From Solirubrobacter deserti (lineage in GTDB: Bacteria > Actinomycetota > Thermoleophilia > Solirubrobacterales > Solirubrobacteraceae), in the NCBI RefSeq assembly GCF_027587175.1, contig NZ_JAPCID010000003.1, positions 80,507-144,506 on the forward strand: a stretch of DNA of 64,000 nucleotides, written 5' to 3'. Made by a program: the position numbers and the translations under genes. Positions within the stretch are counted from its first letter, which is position 1; every line of letters starts with the position of its first letter. The notes beneath the pieces were generated by a model that was not told the DNA's origin, did not search any database, and was given only the letters and a program-made list of their open reading frames with translations. Positions 1 to 7,656 of this stretch are shown in pieces.

Positions 1-97
1 AGCGGACGAGGTGCGCGCCCACGAGGTCGAGCAGCGGGTCCCAGTTGGGCCGCTCGAAGTTCCTCAGCTCCGCTGCGAACGTCTGTTCGTATCTCAT
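1..97 (-). CDS. Hypothetical protein, 5' end only
   Basis: The ATG lies at 97 on the minus strand and the frame stays open to the window edge, giving about 32 residues beginning MRYEQTFAAELRNF. It is too short to assign to a family. A promoter-like motif shared with the gene at 3566 lies about 22 bases upstream, which supports a real start here. Confidence 0.45.
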   Translation of the reverse strand, partial: MRYEQTFAAELRNFERPNWDPLLDLVGAHLVR

Positions 98-119
98 GCC
101 CGGAGCATGCGCGAAGGCG

Positions 120-153
120 CTGCAACGGAACAAGACGTAATTGCAACAAAAGT
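120..153 (-). promoter_or_regulatory. Promoter-like motif ACTTTT-N16-GTTCCGTTGCAG
   Basis: Read on the minus strand, ACTTTT (153-148) is followed after 16 bases by the 12-mer GTTCCGTTGCAG (131-120). The same two blocks, 15 bases apart, occur at 3492-3524 upstream of the gene at 3566. The match and spacing are seen directly. Function as a shared promoter or operator is inferred. Confidence 0.35.
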
Positions 154-204
154 GTGCCAATTCGCCGGGGGGGCGAAGAACCGCTGCCCAGCCCTACAAG
201 CACC

Positions 205-570
205 ATGGAAGAACTCGCCCTGCCCCAGGCTCACACCGAGCTCATCGACGCGCTGCTCGAGCTCGCCACCTCCACCAGCGGCATCCTCGACGACCTCACG
301 CGCGCGCACGACGTCGCTGATCGCGGCGCCGCCGTCGAGTTCCTGCGCGAAGCGTTCCACGAGCTGCTCGCTCCGCTGTCGCTGCTGCTCGGCCCGCGCG
401 AGCTGCGCGCCGCCACCGCCGCCGTCGAGGCCGCCGCGAACATCACAGCGACGCGCTTCGACTTCGCCCCCTGCGACGTCGAGGCCGAGGTGCCCCGCCG
501 CGACCCGCGCACGGCCCACCGCCGTCTCCAGCGTCCCGCCATCCCGCGCAAGCGCGGCACGCGATACTGA
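205..570 (+). CDS. Hypothetical small helical protein
   Basis: The ATG at 205 opens a 121-residue frame ending 6 bases before the next gene. The first ~80 residues are predicted helical, with leucine-rich runs such as LIDALLELATS and ELLAPLSLLLG; the tail is arginine-rich. No recognised domain is visible. The general plan resembles the small protein at 3566-3886 (helical, a leucine-rich start, an RAT segment near residue 70), so the two may be distant relatives. It probably shares a transcript with the HD protein that follows. An upstream in-frame ATG at 154 is possible but less likely. Confidence 0.5.
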   Translation: MEELALPQAHTELIDALLELATSTSGILDDLTRAHDVADRGAAVEFLREAFHELLAPLSLLLGPRELRAATAAVEAAANITATRFDFAPCDVEAEVPRRDPRTAHRRLQRPAIPRKRGTRY

Positions 571-576
571 AGGCGC

Positions 577-1188
577 GTGCCCGAGACCTACACGGACAGC
601 CCGCTGCTCAGCGACGCGTTCGACCGCGCGCTGCTGCTCGTCACCGAGCACCACCGCCGGCAGCTGCGCAAGGGCACCGACGTGCCGTACGTCAGCCACC
701 TGCTGAGCGTCTCCGCGCTCACGCTCGAGATGGGCGGCAGCGAGACGGAGGCGATCGCCGCGCTGTTACACGACGCCGTCGAGGACGGCGGCGGCCCACC
801 CATGCTCGCGCGCCTGGAGGCCGACTTCGGCCCCGACGTCGCCCGCATGGTGCTCGCCAACTCCGACAGCGACACCGAGCCGAAGCCGCCCTGGAGCGAG
901 CGCAAGCGCGCGTACATCGCCTCGATCGCCCACAAGCAGCCGGACGAGCTGCGCGTCTCGCTCGCGGACAAGCTCCACAACGCCCGCGCGATCCTGCTCG
1001 ACCTCCGCACGCACGGCGACACGATCTGGACCCGGTTCCAGGCCGGCGAGAGCGGCGCCGTCCGCGCCTATTACCGCGGCCTCTACGACGCCTTCGACGC
1101 CCGCCGCGACGCGCTCGGGCCGCGCGCCGTGCCCGCGCTCGAAGAGCTGGGCCGGACCATCGACGAGATCGACCGGCTCGCCGGCTAG
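577..1188 (+). CDS. HD-domain protein, SpoT/Mesh1-like alarmone hydrolase
   Basis: This 203-residue protein starts at GTG 577, with GAAGG just upstream. It resembles the hydrolase half of RelA/SpoT or the stand-alone Mesh1-type enzymes. Visible motifs are a conserved VPYVSHLLSV segment, the metal-binding LLHDAVEDG (HD) near residue 65 and SLADKLHNARAI near residue 128. No synthetase or regulatory domain follows, so any (p)ppGpp activity would be hydrolysis only. Family members can act on other nucleotides, so the substrate is inferred. The 3' end overlaps the convergent transporter gene by 4 bases. Confidence 0.8.
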   Translation: MPETYTDSPLLSDAFDRALLLVTEHHRRQLRKGTDVPYVSHLLSVSALTLEMGGSETEAIAALLHDAVEDGGGPPMLARLEADFGPDVARMVLANSDSDTEPKPPWSERKRAYIASIAHKQPDELRVSLADKLHNARAILLDLRTHGDTIWTRFQAGESGAVRAYYRGLYDAFDARRDALGPRAVPALEELGRTIDEIDRLAG

Positions 1189-2390
1189 ACCGGCGTCGCC
1201 ACCGACGCGCGGACGAAGCGCCGCGCGACACTGGCGACCACGATGAAGGCCAGCGGCAGGAGGATGTACGCGCCGGAGAAGGCGAACACCACCAGGACCG
1301 CGACGAACGCGACGCGGGCCGCGGCGCGCCCCGCTCCCTCCAGCAGCTTGCTGCCGGCAGCGGTGGCGGTGACGTAGACGGCCACGAACAGGGCGCTGGT
1401 CGCCCGCAACAGCGCATCGACGTCCATCAACTCGACCGCGAGGCCGAGCAGCAGGGTGCCCGAGATGGCGGCCATCGCGGCGAGCGCGTGCTTGGGCGTG
1501 ACGAGGAACGACGGCGCGTTGCGCTCCTCGGCCAGCGCACCCGCCAGGCGGGTGGCGGCCGCGACGTAGGTGTTCATCGTGCCCATCGTGAGCAGCACCG
1601 CCAGCAGGGCCGTGAGCGTCCGGCCGGCTTCACCCAGACCCGCCCCCATCAGGTCGGCGAGCGGGACATCAGAGGTCGTGCCGACGCCGATCGTCGCCGC
1701 CGCGAGCCCGAGGTAGAGGACGATGACGATCGCGACCGCGGCGCCGATCGCGCGCGGCAGCTGCCTCGCCGGGTCCTTGAGCTCACCCGCGAGGTGGGAG
1801 CCGGCCTCCCAGCCGACGAACGAGAACATCAGCACGCTCGCGGCACCGCCGATCGCGAGCCAGCCGTTGGGCGCGAACGGCGTCCAGTTGTCGGCCTGAC
1901 CGTGCGGCAGCGCGGTGACGACGGCGACCAGCAGCAGCGCACCGAGCACCGCGGCCAGCCCGAGCTGCAGCCGCGCCGTGGTGTGCAGGCTCGCGGCGTT
2001 CGCGGCCAGCACGATCGCGATCATCGCCACGGCCGCCGCGACGGCCGCGCCGCGTCCCGCGTCCAGCAGCTCGGCGACGTAGAAGCCGCCCACCAGCGCG
2101 ACGGCGGGCGCCCCGATCATGACTCCGCCGAGAAACCACCAGCCCGTCGTCGCACCGGCGCGCCGGCCGAATGCCCGGCGGACGTAGGCCGCCGTGCCGC
2201 CCGCTTCGGGCTGGCGCGTACCGAGCGCCGCGAACGTCGCCGCGAGCGGCACCGACAGCGCGAGCAGCGCCGCCCACGCGAGCACCGACGCCGGCCCCGC
2301 CTCCCGCGCGGCGACGGCCGGGATGAACAGCACGCCTGGCCCGAGCACGGCGCCGACATAGAGGGCGATGGCCGTCCGCGTGGTGAGCAT
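1185..2390 (-). CDS. APC-superfamily amino-acid transporter (YjeH-like)
   Basis: The 401-residue membrane protein has about 12 hydrophobic segments and the N-terminal glycine motif GAVLGPGVLFIPA typical of amino acid-polyamine-organocation permeases. Length and N-terminal sequence are closest to the YjeH group, which exports methionine and branched-chain amino acids. It is divergent from an Lrp/AsnC regulator at 2497, a common arrangement in which the regulator senses the amino acid and controls the exporter. The direction of transport and the substrate are inferred. Confidence 0.75.
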   Translation of the reverse strand: MLTTRTAIALYVGAVLGPGVLFIPAVAAREAGPASVLAWAALLALSVPLAATFAALGTRQPEAGGTAAYVRRAFGRRAGATTGWWFLGGVMIGAPAVALVGGFYVAELLDAGRGAAVAAAVAMIAIVLAANAASLHTTARLQLGLAAVLGALLLVAVVTALPHGQADNWTPFAPNGWLAIGGAASVLMFSFVGWEAGSHLAGELKDPARQLPRAIGAAVAIVIVLYLGLAAATIGVGTTSDVPLADLMGAGLGEAGRTLTALLAVLLTMGTMNTYVAAATRLAGALAEERNAPSFLVTPKHALAAMAAISGTLLLGLAVELMDVDALLRATSALFVAVYVTATAAGSKLLEGAGRAAARVAFVAVLVVFAFSGAYILLPLAFIVVASVARRFVRASVATPV

Positions 2391-2496
2391 GCAGGCAGTT
2401 TCTCGCCGATCCTGGGGCAGATGGTGCCGACTTGTGCGGTGCTAGCCACACCTTTCGGCAACAATCTGCTCCGCACTTCACCCGAGGAGGACGATC
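2391..2496. promoter_or_regulatory. Divergent promoter region, transporter/Lrp
   Basis: This 106-bp gap separates the divergent transporter and Lrp genes and must hold both promoters. A strong Shine-Dalgarno GAGGAGG sits about 7 bases before the lrp-like ATG. Lrp-family proteins usually bind such gaps; no unique operator could be picked out by eye. Confidence 0.5.
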
Positions 2497-2955
2497 ATGC
2501 CCCTGGACCGCGTCGACCGCGAGATGCTGGCCATTCTGCAGAGCGACGGCCGGATCTCCAACGCCGCCCTGGCCGAGCGGCTGCACATGTCGCCGTCACC
2601 CTGCCTTCGCCGCCTGCGCGCCCTGGAGAGCTCCGGCGTGATCACGGGCTACGCCGCCATCCTGGACCGCCCGCGGCTCGGCCTCGGCCTCACCGTCTTC
2701 GTCGACCTGAAGGTCGACCGGCATTCCGACCAGTCCGCCGCGGAGATCTCGCGCGCCCTCACCGCGGCGCCCGAGGTCATCTCGGCGCACATCGTCTCCG
2801 GCGTGGCCGACTTCCGGCTGGAAGTGGTTGTCAAGGACCTCGTCGAGTACGAGCGGCTGCTCTTCGACACGCTGCTCAAGCTCCCGCACGTGACCGACGT
2901 GCGGTCGGACTTCGCGCTGCGCACGGTGAAGTCCGAGAGCCCGCTCCCGCTGTAG
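2497..2955 (+). CDS. Lrp/AsnC family transcriptional regulator
   Basis: The protein has 152 residues. The N-terminal winged helix-turn-helix (residues 5-60; ISNAALAERLHMSPSPCLRR) is followed by a RAM/ligand-binding domain (65-140), the normal two-domain Lrp layout and length. The ATG has a near-consensus ribosome site. The divergent amino-acid transporter is the likely target, and autoregulation from the shared gap is likely. Confidence 0.9.
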   Translation: MPLDRVDREMLAILQSDGRISNAALAERLHMSPSPCLRRLRALESSGVITGYAAILDRPRLGLGLTVFVDLKVDRHSDQSAAEISRALTAAPEVISAHIVSGVADFRLEVVVKDLVEYERLLFDTLLKLPHVTDVRSDFALRTVKSESPLPL

Positions 2956-3444
2956 CTACGCCGGCTCCTCGATCCCCTCGTAGATGTTCCGGTACGGCAC
3001 GACAGCACCGCTGACGCCGTCGATCACCGTGCGTTCCTGGAGCGGGCGCTGAAGCTCCAGGTAGGCGGGGCAGTCGATCGGCTCGCCGTCCTCGCCCGCG
3101 ACCGACATGCAGACCGTGCCGAACACGACGACGGTCTCGTCGTCCTCGGCGAGCGAGATGGCGTCCACGTGCTGTGCGCCCTGGACGACGTACCGGAGCT
3201 GCAGCATGCCCGGCTCACGTTCGAGGTACCCGACGCACGCGCGCGGACGCAGCTGGCGCGGCGTGTCGCCGGCGACCCACACGTGCACCGCGTCCCCCAG
3301 CACCTCGCCGACCCGCTTGCGCACCCGCTCCTCGTCCCGGCCGGAGACGCACACGTGCATCCCGCGCGCGTCGCTCTCGACCGTGAGCACCGTGATGCCG
3401 TCCTTGAGCAGCGTCACTCGATCCTGCGGGCTGATGTCATGCAT
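2956..3444 (-). CDS. Hypothetical protein
   Basis: This 162-residue soluble protein has no signal peptide, membrane segment or recognised motif. The N-terminal ~55 residues (alternating strands and helix; VTVESDARGMHVCVSGRDE) and the C-terminal part look like a mixed alpha/beta fold. It abuts the Lrp gene tail to tail with no gap. Codon use matches its neighbours. No function can be proposed. Confidence 0.6.
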   Translation of the reverse strand: MHDISPQDRVTLLKDGITVLTVESDARGMHVCVSGRDEERVRKRVGEVLGDAVHVWVAGDTPRQLRPRACVGYLEREPGMLQLRYVVQGAQHVDAISLAEDDETVVVFGTVCMSVAGEDGEPIDCPAYLELQRPLQERTVIDGVSGAVVPYRNIYEGIEEPA

Positions 3445-3491
3445 GGCCGGACGGTCTCACGGGGCGACCGCAGTCGGGCCTCGCGCGCGTG

Positions 3492-3524
3492 ACTTTTCAC
3501 AGAGTTGATGCAGTTCCGTTGCAG
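3492..3524 (+). promoter_or_regulatory. Promoter-like motif ACTTTT-N15-GTTCCGTTGCAG
   Basis: ACTTTT at 3492-3497 and GTTCCGTTGCAG at 3513-3524 lie 41 bases upstream of the ATG at 3566. This is a second copy of the motif at 120-153. Two copies with near-equal spacing suggest a common promoter class. The sigma factor or regulator is unknown. Confidence 0.35.
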
Positions 3525-3565
3525 TGCGCGGGGGCGAGTCCGCGAAGCGCCGTCCTAGGACGAGC

Positions 3566-3886
3566 ATGGAATCCGTTCAAGCGTTCATGCTCGCCCTGCT
3601 CGACGTCGGCGATCGGCTCACCCGGCTCGTCGACAACCTGATCGAGGGCTACGTCGAATCCGCCGGCTGCTCCGAGGACGAGGCCACCGCGGAGATCCTG
3701 ACGATGATCTTCGGCACGACGAGCGTCCGCCTCGCCACGGTCCCGCCGGCGGACTTCGAGCGCGCGACCGAGTTGCTCCGCCGCGCGTTCACGGTCGTCC
3801 TCGCCGACGTGGAGGCGGCCGCCGAGCTCGCACGGCGGCGCGAGCTGCCGAACCACGCGACGTCGACGCACGGGCGGCCGCTCTAG
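3566..3886 (+). CDS. Hypothetical small helical protein
   Basis: The ATG at 3566 is chosen over the upstream frame opening at 3524 because the residues before it are arginine-rich noise. The product has 106 residues and is acidic and helical (MESVQAFMLALLDVGDRL at the start), with no membrane segment. It has the same general plan as the protein at 205-570. The last four bases overlap the convergent gene at 3883. Confidence 0.5.
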   Translation: MESVQAFMLALLDVGDRLTRLVDNLIEGYVESAGCSEDEATAEILTMIFGTTSVRLATVPPADFERATELLRRAFTVVLADVEAAAELARRRELPNHATSTHGRPL

Positions 3887-4146
3887 ATCTCGTCGCGCCG
3901 CGGCCAGCGGCCATGCTCGTCGAAGAACCGCCGGCGTGCCTCCTCCCGCTCGCGGTCCGCGTTGCTCTGCAGCCCGAGCCGCATGTACGCGTTCGCGAGC
4001 GCGCCGAGCACCGCCGAGCCGATCAGGAAGATGCCCGCGCCCTGCGCCACCTCCCCACCGACGATGATCAGGATCACGCCGACGACGAAGACCGTGACCG
4101 GCAAGGTCACCCGCACGAGCAGGAGCTTGAGGCGGTCGTCCTTCAT
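3883..4146 (-). CDS. Small two-TM membrane protein
   Basis: The 87-residue protein has two hydrophobic segments (about residues 9-30 and 33-55; TVFVVGVILIIVGG and GIFLIGSAVLGALANAY). A charged cytoplasmic tail follows, ending HGRWPRRDEI. The much longer open frame upstream is a shadow of the DUF genes, so the ATG at 4146 is used. No family is recognised. It is divergent from the DUF2945 gene. Confidence 0.6.
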   Translation of the reverse strand: MKDDRLKLLLVRVTLPVTVFVVGVILIIVGGEVAQGAGIFLIGSAVLGALANAYMRLGLQSNADREREEARRRFFDEHGRWPRRDEI

Positions 4147-4201
4147 GCCTGCAGTCTGCCCGTCGGCGCGCGGGCGCTCGCGCGGCGGGTAGCCCGATGA
4201 C

Positions 4202-4414
4202 ATGGCCGAAGAGTTCAAGAAGGGCGACAAGGTCGTGTGGAGCTCACACGGCAAGGACGACACGCCCGGCGTCGTCGAGCGCAAGATCACGTCGGACACC
4301 GAGGCGGGGGGCCGGAAGGTCAAGGCCTCCAAGGACGAGCCGCAGTATCTGGTCAAGAGCGAGAAGGGCGGCGGCGAGGCCGTACACAAGCCGGACGCGC
4401 TCAAGCGGCGATGA
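4202..4414 (+). CDS. DUF2945 (HVA1/TUDOR-like) protein
   Basis: The 70-residue protein matches the DUF2945 pattern along its whole length: KKGDKVVWSSHGK at the start, a TSDTEAGGRKVKASKDEPQ core and HKPDALKRR at the end. The family is predicted to form a small TUDOR-like barrel of unknown role. Its stop overlaps the next start (ATGA), and the DUF2945-DUF3140 pair is often seen together, so the two are probably co-translated. Confidence 0.8.
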   Translation: MAEEFKKGDKVVWSSHGKDDTPGVVERKITSDTEAGGRKVKASKDEPQYLVKSEKGGGEAVHKPDALKRR

Positions 4415-4728
4415 GCGACGACGTCCGCGGGGACTTCGACGACGCGGTCAACATGACGCCGAAGGAGCTCGAGGACTGGCTGCAGACCGACGAGTCCAAG
4501 GAGGTCGGCTGGGGCGAAGGTGAGTCCCTCGGACACCAGTCCGGGCGGCGGATCGTCGAGATCAAGCGCAAGAAGAAGGACGAGCTGACCGACGACGACC
4601 TCGCCCACATGAAGAAGGTCGTCGGCTACGTGCACCGGCACCTCGCGCAGGGCGGTCCCAAGGAGGACAAGGAGCACTCCAGGTGGCGCTACTCGCTCAT
4701 GAACTGGGGCCACGATCCGCTGAAGTAG
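4411..4728 (+). CDS. DUF3140 family protein
   Basis: The product has 105 residues. Diagnostic stretches are NMTPKELEDWLQTDESKEVG, SGRRIVEIKRKKK, a MKKVVGYVHRHLAQG segment and the C-terminal RWRYSLMNWGHDPLK. The biochemical role is unknown. Family members have been discussed as DNA- or stress-associated proteins, but nothing here decides that. It is translationally coupled to the DUF2945 gene through ATGA. Confidence 0.8.
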   Translation: MSDDVRGDFDDAVNMTPKELEDWLQTDESKEVGWGEGESLGHQSGRRIVEIKRKKKDELTDDDLAHMKKVVGYVHRHLAQGGPKEDKEHSRWRYSLMNWGHDPLK

Positions 4729-4762
4729 GAATGTTCGCGGCGGCAACGGCGTCGTCACCGCC

Positions 4763-5245
4763 ATGAACATCAAGAAGAGGTTCCTCTCCCTCGCGGTCGC
4801 GGGTGTCGCGCTCGCCGCCCCGATGACCGCTGACGCCGCCGTCGTCAAGCTCGGCGTATCCGGCAGCAACGAGTTCCTGACGTACAACCCGACCGTCGGG
4901 TTCCCCACGATGAAGCCGACGACGTCCGCGACCCCGAGCCAGCAGCGCTGGGACCAGATCAAGGGCCCGGGGCCGACGAGCTACTTCCGCCACGTCAGCT
5001 CGGGGCTGTGCATGCGCGCCAGCGCCTCCAACAACGCGTTCCTGCGCATGTCGACGTGCAACTTCTCCGACAACGCGGCCTCGCGCGAGCAGCAGTGGAT
5101 CCTGTCCGCCGGCCGCCTCGCCAACCGCGCGCGCCTCATCGCCGGCAATCCCGCCAGCCATGCGATCGCCGACTTCAACAACATCAACCACGTCGTCAAG
5201 ATGGGGCCGTTCGACAACCGCAACTGGTTCTCGATCCCGGCCTAG
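4763..5245 (+). CDS. Secreted protein, ricin-B-lectin-like
   Basis: The 160-residue protein has an N-terminal signal peptide (KK, then LSLAVAGVALAAPMTADA, with probable cleavage after ADA). The mature part has SSGLCMRASASN, a second cysteine in RMSTCNF, and EQQWILSAG, reminiscent of one ricin-type beta-trefoil repeat (C..., QQW). Only one or two repeats are recognisable, so the lectin assignment is tentative. It stands alone between the DUF pair and a small acidic gene. Confidence 0.6.
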   Translation: MNIKKRFLSLAVAGVALAAPMTADAAVVKLGVSGSNEFLTYNPTVGFPTMKPTTSATPSQQRWDQIKGPGPTSYFRHVSSGLCMRASASNNAFLRMSTCNFSDNAASREQQWILSAGRLANRARLIAGNPASHAIADFNNINHVVKMGPFDNRNWFSIPA

Positions 5246-5265
5246 GAATTGGGTAGTGCCCGTGC

Positions 5266-5445
5266 ATGTCCACTGACGAGCAGCACGTGGGCGACTCCCA
5301 CGAGCACGAAGAGGAGCTCAAGCAGCGCAATCCGGACGAGCGTTCGCCCGAGGAGCGCCGCGACGAGCAGCCCGATGAGAGCGTGACCGAGGAGGGCATC
5401 CTCGGAAGCGTCCCGGGCGCGCGGGCCAACAAGCCCACCGGATGA
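5266..5445 (+). CDS. Small acidic hydrophilic protein
   Basis: The 59-residue frame beginning ATG 5266 is strongly acidic and disordered (HEHEEELKQRN, SPEERRDEQPDESVTEEG) and ends RANKPTG. Codon composition matches neighbouring genes. There is no recognisable family. It may be a stress-type hydrophilin, but that is only a guess from composition. Confidence 0.4.
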   Translation: MSTDEQHVGDSHEHEEELKQRNPDERSPEERRDEQPDESVTEEGILGSVPGARANKPTG

Positions 5446-5489
5446 GTCGCCGGCCGGCTCCTTGCGAGCCGTCCGACTCCGTTGTTGTC

Positions 5490-6839
5490 CTAGCGAGCGA
5501 GGAGGAGCGCCGTGGCGGCGGGGCTCGGCGCGCGGTCCTGCCGGTCCTGCTCGAACAGCCAGTCGAGCATGACGTCGTTGAGGTAGGTCGGGACCCACGA
5601 CCAGTGCGCGTTCACCGGCGTCGTGCCGGCGCTGAACGCGGTGAGGAGCGCGTGGCTGTCGTTGGCCTCCGCCTGCGCCCACTGGTTGAGCGCGTTCGCC
5701 TCGGCCTGGAGCTCCGGCAGGTTGCCGGCCCACTGGGCGCGCGTGGTGAGCGTGCCGGCGGCATCGAGCGCGTTGAAGAGCGCGAGCGTGCCGTTGGTGT
5801 AGGAGACGACCGGGTCGTCGATCGAGTGCGTCGCCCAGATCGGGACGTGCTTGATCAGCGGCATCCTTGTGGGGTCACCGGCGGCGGCGATCGGCAAGGC
5901 CGCCGCGAACTTGCCCGGGTTGTTCTGGAGGATGTCGAACGTGCCGATGCCGCCGAGGGACATGCCCGTGACGTAGATGCGATCGGTGTCGATCGGGTTG
6001 GACGCGGTGAGCGTGTCGATCAGCTCGATCAGCGCGCGTTGCTGGGTGGGCGTCGTCCAGGTCTGGCCGGCCGGGACCTGGGCGGCGAGCACGTAGGCCG
6101 GGTCGCTGGCCTGGCGCTCGGGCCTGGCGAACGCGACGGCGCCCTGGTTGGCCGTGATCTGCGTGAGGTTGGAGGCGCCGCGTTCGCCGCCGCCGTGCAG
6201 GAAGACGACGAGCGGGAAGCCGTCCTTCCGGTGGGCCGGCTGCGCTTGCGGCTGGAGGAGGCGGAAGTTGATCGTCGTGTTCGCGCTGTCGGTGAAGTTC
6301 GCGCTGATGAAGTCGTCGACGAGCGGATTGATCTGGCCCTGGTTCGTGAGAGCGTACGGGGCTGCGGGCAGCCGTGTCCGGCCGCGATCGTCGGTGATCG
6401 GCTGGGTCTGGCGGACGGCGTAGGCGCCCGTGAGCGGGATCGGCTCGTTGCGGCCCTGGGCGTAGACGAGCGCGCCCGCGTTGGGATCGTTCTGGTCGAG
6501 CTCGATGATGATCAAGCGGCCGGGCGTGCCCTTGGGCCCGCGCGTGTCCAGCTCCGGCGCGTCGCTCGTGTAGACGGCGGTGACGGTGCGCGGCGCGGTG
6601 GTGCCGTTGATCGTCGCCGTGACCGTGAAGGCTTGGTTCGGGATCTGCGCGGTGCCGAGGTTGATCGGCTTGCGGTACTCGATGGCGACGGCCGCCACGC
6701 GCCAGCCGAGCGGGTTGACCTCCGTGATGACGTCGGTCCTGACGACCGTGTTCGGCGGTGCGGGTGCGGGCGCCGCTTGGGCGACCGCCGTCGGCACGAG
6801 TCCTGCCAGCGCGACGAGCGCGAGCACGATGAAACGCAC
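5490..6839 (-). CDS. Secreted PHB-depolymerase/feruloyl-esterase-like hydrolase
   Basis: The start is GTG 6839, with GGAGGA 7 bases upstream; longer open frames upstream are ignored. The 449-residue protein has a signal peptide (FIVLALVALAGLVPTAVAQA), an N-terminal beta-sandwich region to about residue 170 and an alpha/beta hydrolase domain. The latter shows FLHGGGERG (oxyanion region), GMSLGG near residue 295 (nucleophile serine), a DDP acid site and a later HALL histidine. It belongs to the large esterase family containing polyhydroxybutyrate depolymerases. The natural substrate cannot be told. Confidence 0.75.
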   Translation of the reverse strand: MRFIVLALVALAGLVPTAVAQAAPAPAPPNTVVRTDVITEVNPLGWRVAAVAIEYRKPINLGTAQIPNQAFTVTATINGTTAPRTVTAVYTSDAPELDTRGPKGTPGRLIIIELDQNDPNAGALVYAQGRNEPIPLTGAYAVRQTQPITDDRGRTRLPAAPYALTNQGQINPLVDDFISANFTDSANTTINFRLLQPQAQPAHRKDGFPLVVFLHGGGERGASNLTQITANQGAVAFARPERQASDPAYVLAAQVPAGQTWTTPTQQRALIELIDTLTASNPIDTDRIYVTGMSLGGIGTFDILQNNPGKFAAALPIAAAGDPTRMPLIKHVPIWATHSIDDPVVSYTNGTLALFNALDAAGTLTTRAQWAGNLPELQAEANALNQWAQAEANDSHALLTAFSAGTTPVNAHWSWVPTYLNDVMLDWLFEQDRQDRAPSPAATALLLAR

Positions 6840-6937
6840 GGGTCTCTCCTCCCTGTATGCGCCGGCCGCGACCCCCTGCCGCGCCGGCTTGCCGGAGCGT
6901 CGCGGGTGAGATGTGCGTTGTCCAGCGCGCGTGTTTG

Positions 6938-6976
6938 GCCGGTGACACGAGTCACCGGCGATGATGGTCACCGTGA
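6938..6976. promoter_or_regulatory. Inverted repeats at the DUF2461 start
   Basis: GCCGGTGAC (6938-6946) and GTCACCGGC (6951-6959) form a perfect 9-bp inverted repeat around ACGA, directly before the ATG at 6961. A second palindrome, GTCACCGTGAC, lies at 6966-6976. The GTGAC/GTCAC unit thus occurs four times in 39 bases. It could be an operator, or a hairpin controlling the start. If the true start is GTG 6973, most of it is upstream. Confidence 0.4.
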
Positions 6977-7656
6977 CTGTTGCTGAAGCGCCCTCCTTCG
7001 GACCTGAGCTCTTCGCGTTCCTGCGCGAGTTGGCCGCGAACAACGATCGAACGTGGTTCGCGGAGAACAAGGATCGGTACGTGGCGAACGTCCAGGAGCC
7101 CGCACTGGCCTTCGTCGAGGACGTCGGGATGCGGATGCCCGAGATCAGCCGCCACATCGTCGCGGACGCGCGCACGACGGGCGGGTCCTTGTTCCGCATC
7201 TACCGGGACACGCGCTTCTCGAAGGACAAGACGCCCTACAAGACCCACTGCGGCGTGCAGTTCCGACACGCGCGGACGCGTGACGTCCACGCGCCCGGCT
7301 TCTATTTGCACCTGGAGCCGGGGTCGGTGTTCATGGCGTGCGGGGTCTGGCACCCGGAGCGCGAGACGCTGCACGCGATCCGCTCGGCGATCGCGGCCAA
7401 GCCCGCGCGGTGGACCGCGGTCAGCGACATCCCCGGCTTTCGGCTCGGCGGCGAGTCCCTGAAGCGCCCGCCGGCGGGCTTCGACCGCGATCACCCGCTG
7501 ATCGAGGAGCTCAAGCGCAAGGACTTCATGGCGATCTCGGAGTTCTCCGAGGACGAGGCCGTGTCGGGCGAGTTCCTCGACGAGTTCATCGCTCGCTGTG
7601 CGCGGGCGAGCGACTTCATGCGGTTCCTGTGCGACGCGACGCGGGTCGAGTACTAG
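6961..7656 (+). CDS. DUF2461 family protein
   Basis: The 231-residue protein has the DUF2461 signature: FLRELAANNDRTWFAENKDRY near the start, the central FRIYRDTRFSKDKTPYKTH, and GFYLHLEPG. The family is widespread and uncharacterised. ATG 6961 gives the full family length; GTG 6973 is an alternative start. No Shine-Dalgarno is seen, so it may be leaderless. It overlaps the convergent PhoX gene by four bases. Confidence 0.8.
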   Translation: MMVTVTVAEAPSFGPELFAFLRELAANNDRTWFAENKDRYVANVQEPALAFVEDVGMRMPEISRHIVADARTTGGSLFRIYRDTRFSKDKTPYKTHCGVQFRHARTRDVHAPGFYLHLEPGSVFMACGVWHPERETLHAIRSAIAAKPARWTAVSDIPGFRLGGESLKRPPAGFDRDHPLIEELKRKDFMAISEFSEDEAVSGEFLDEFIARCARASDFMRFLCDATRVEY

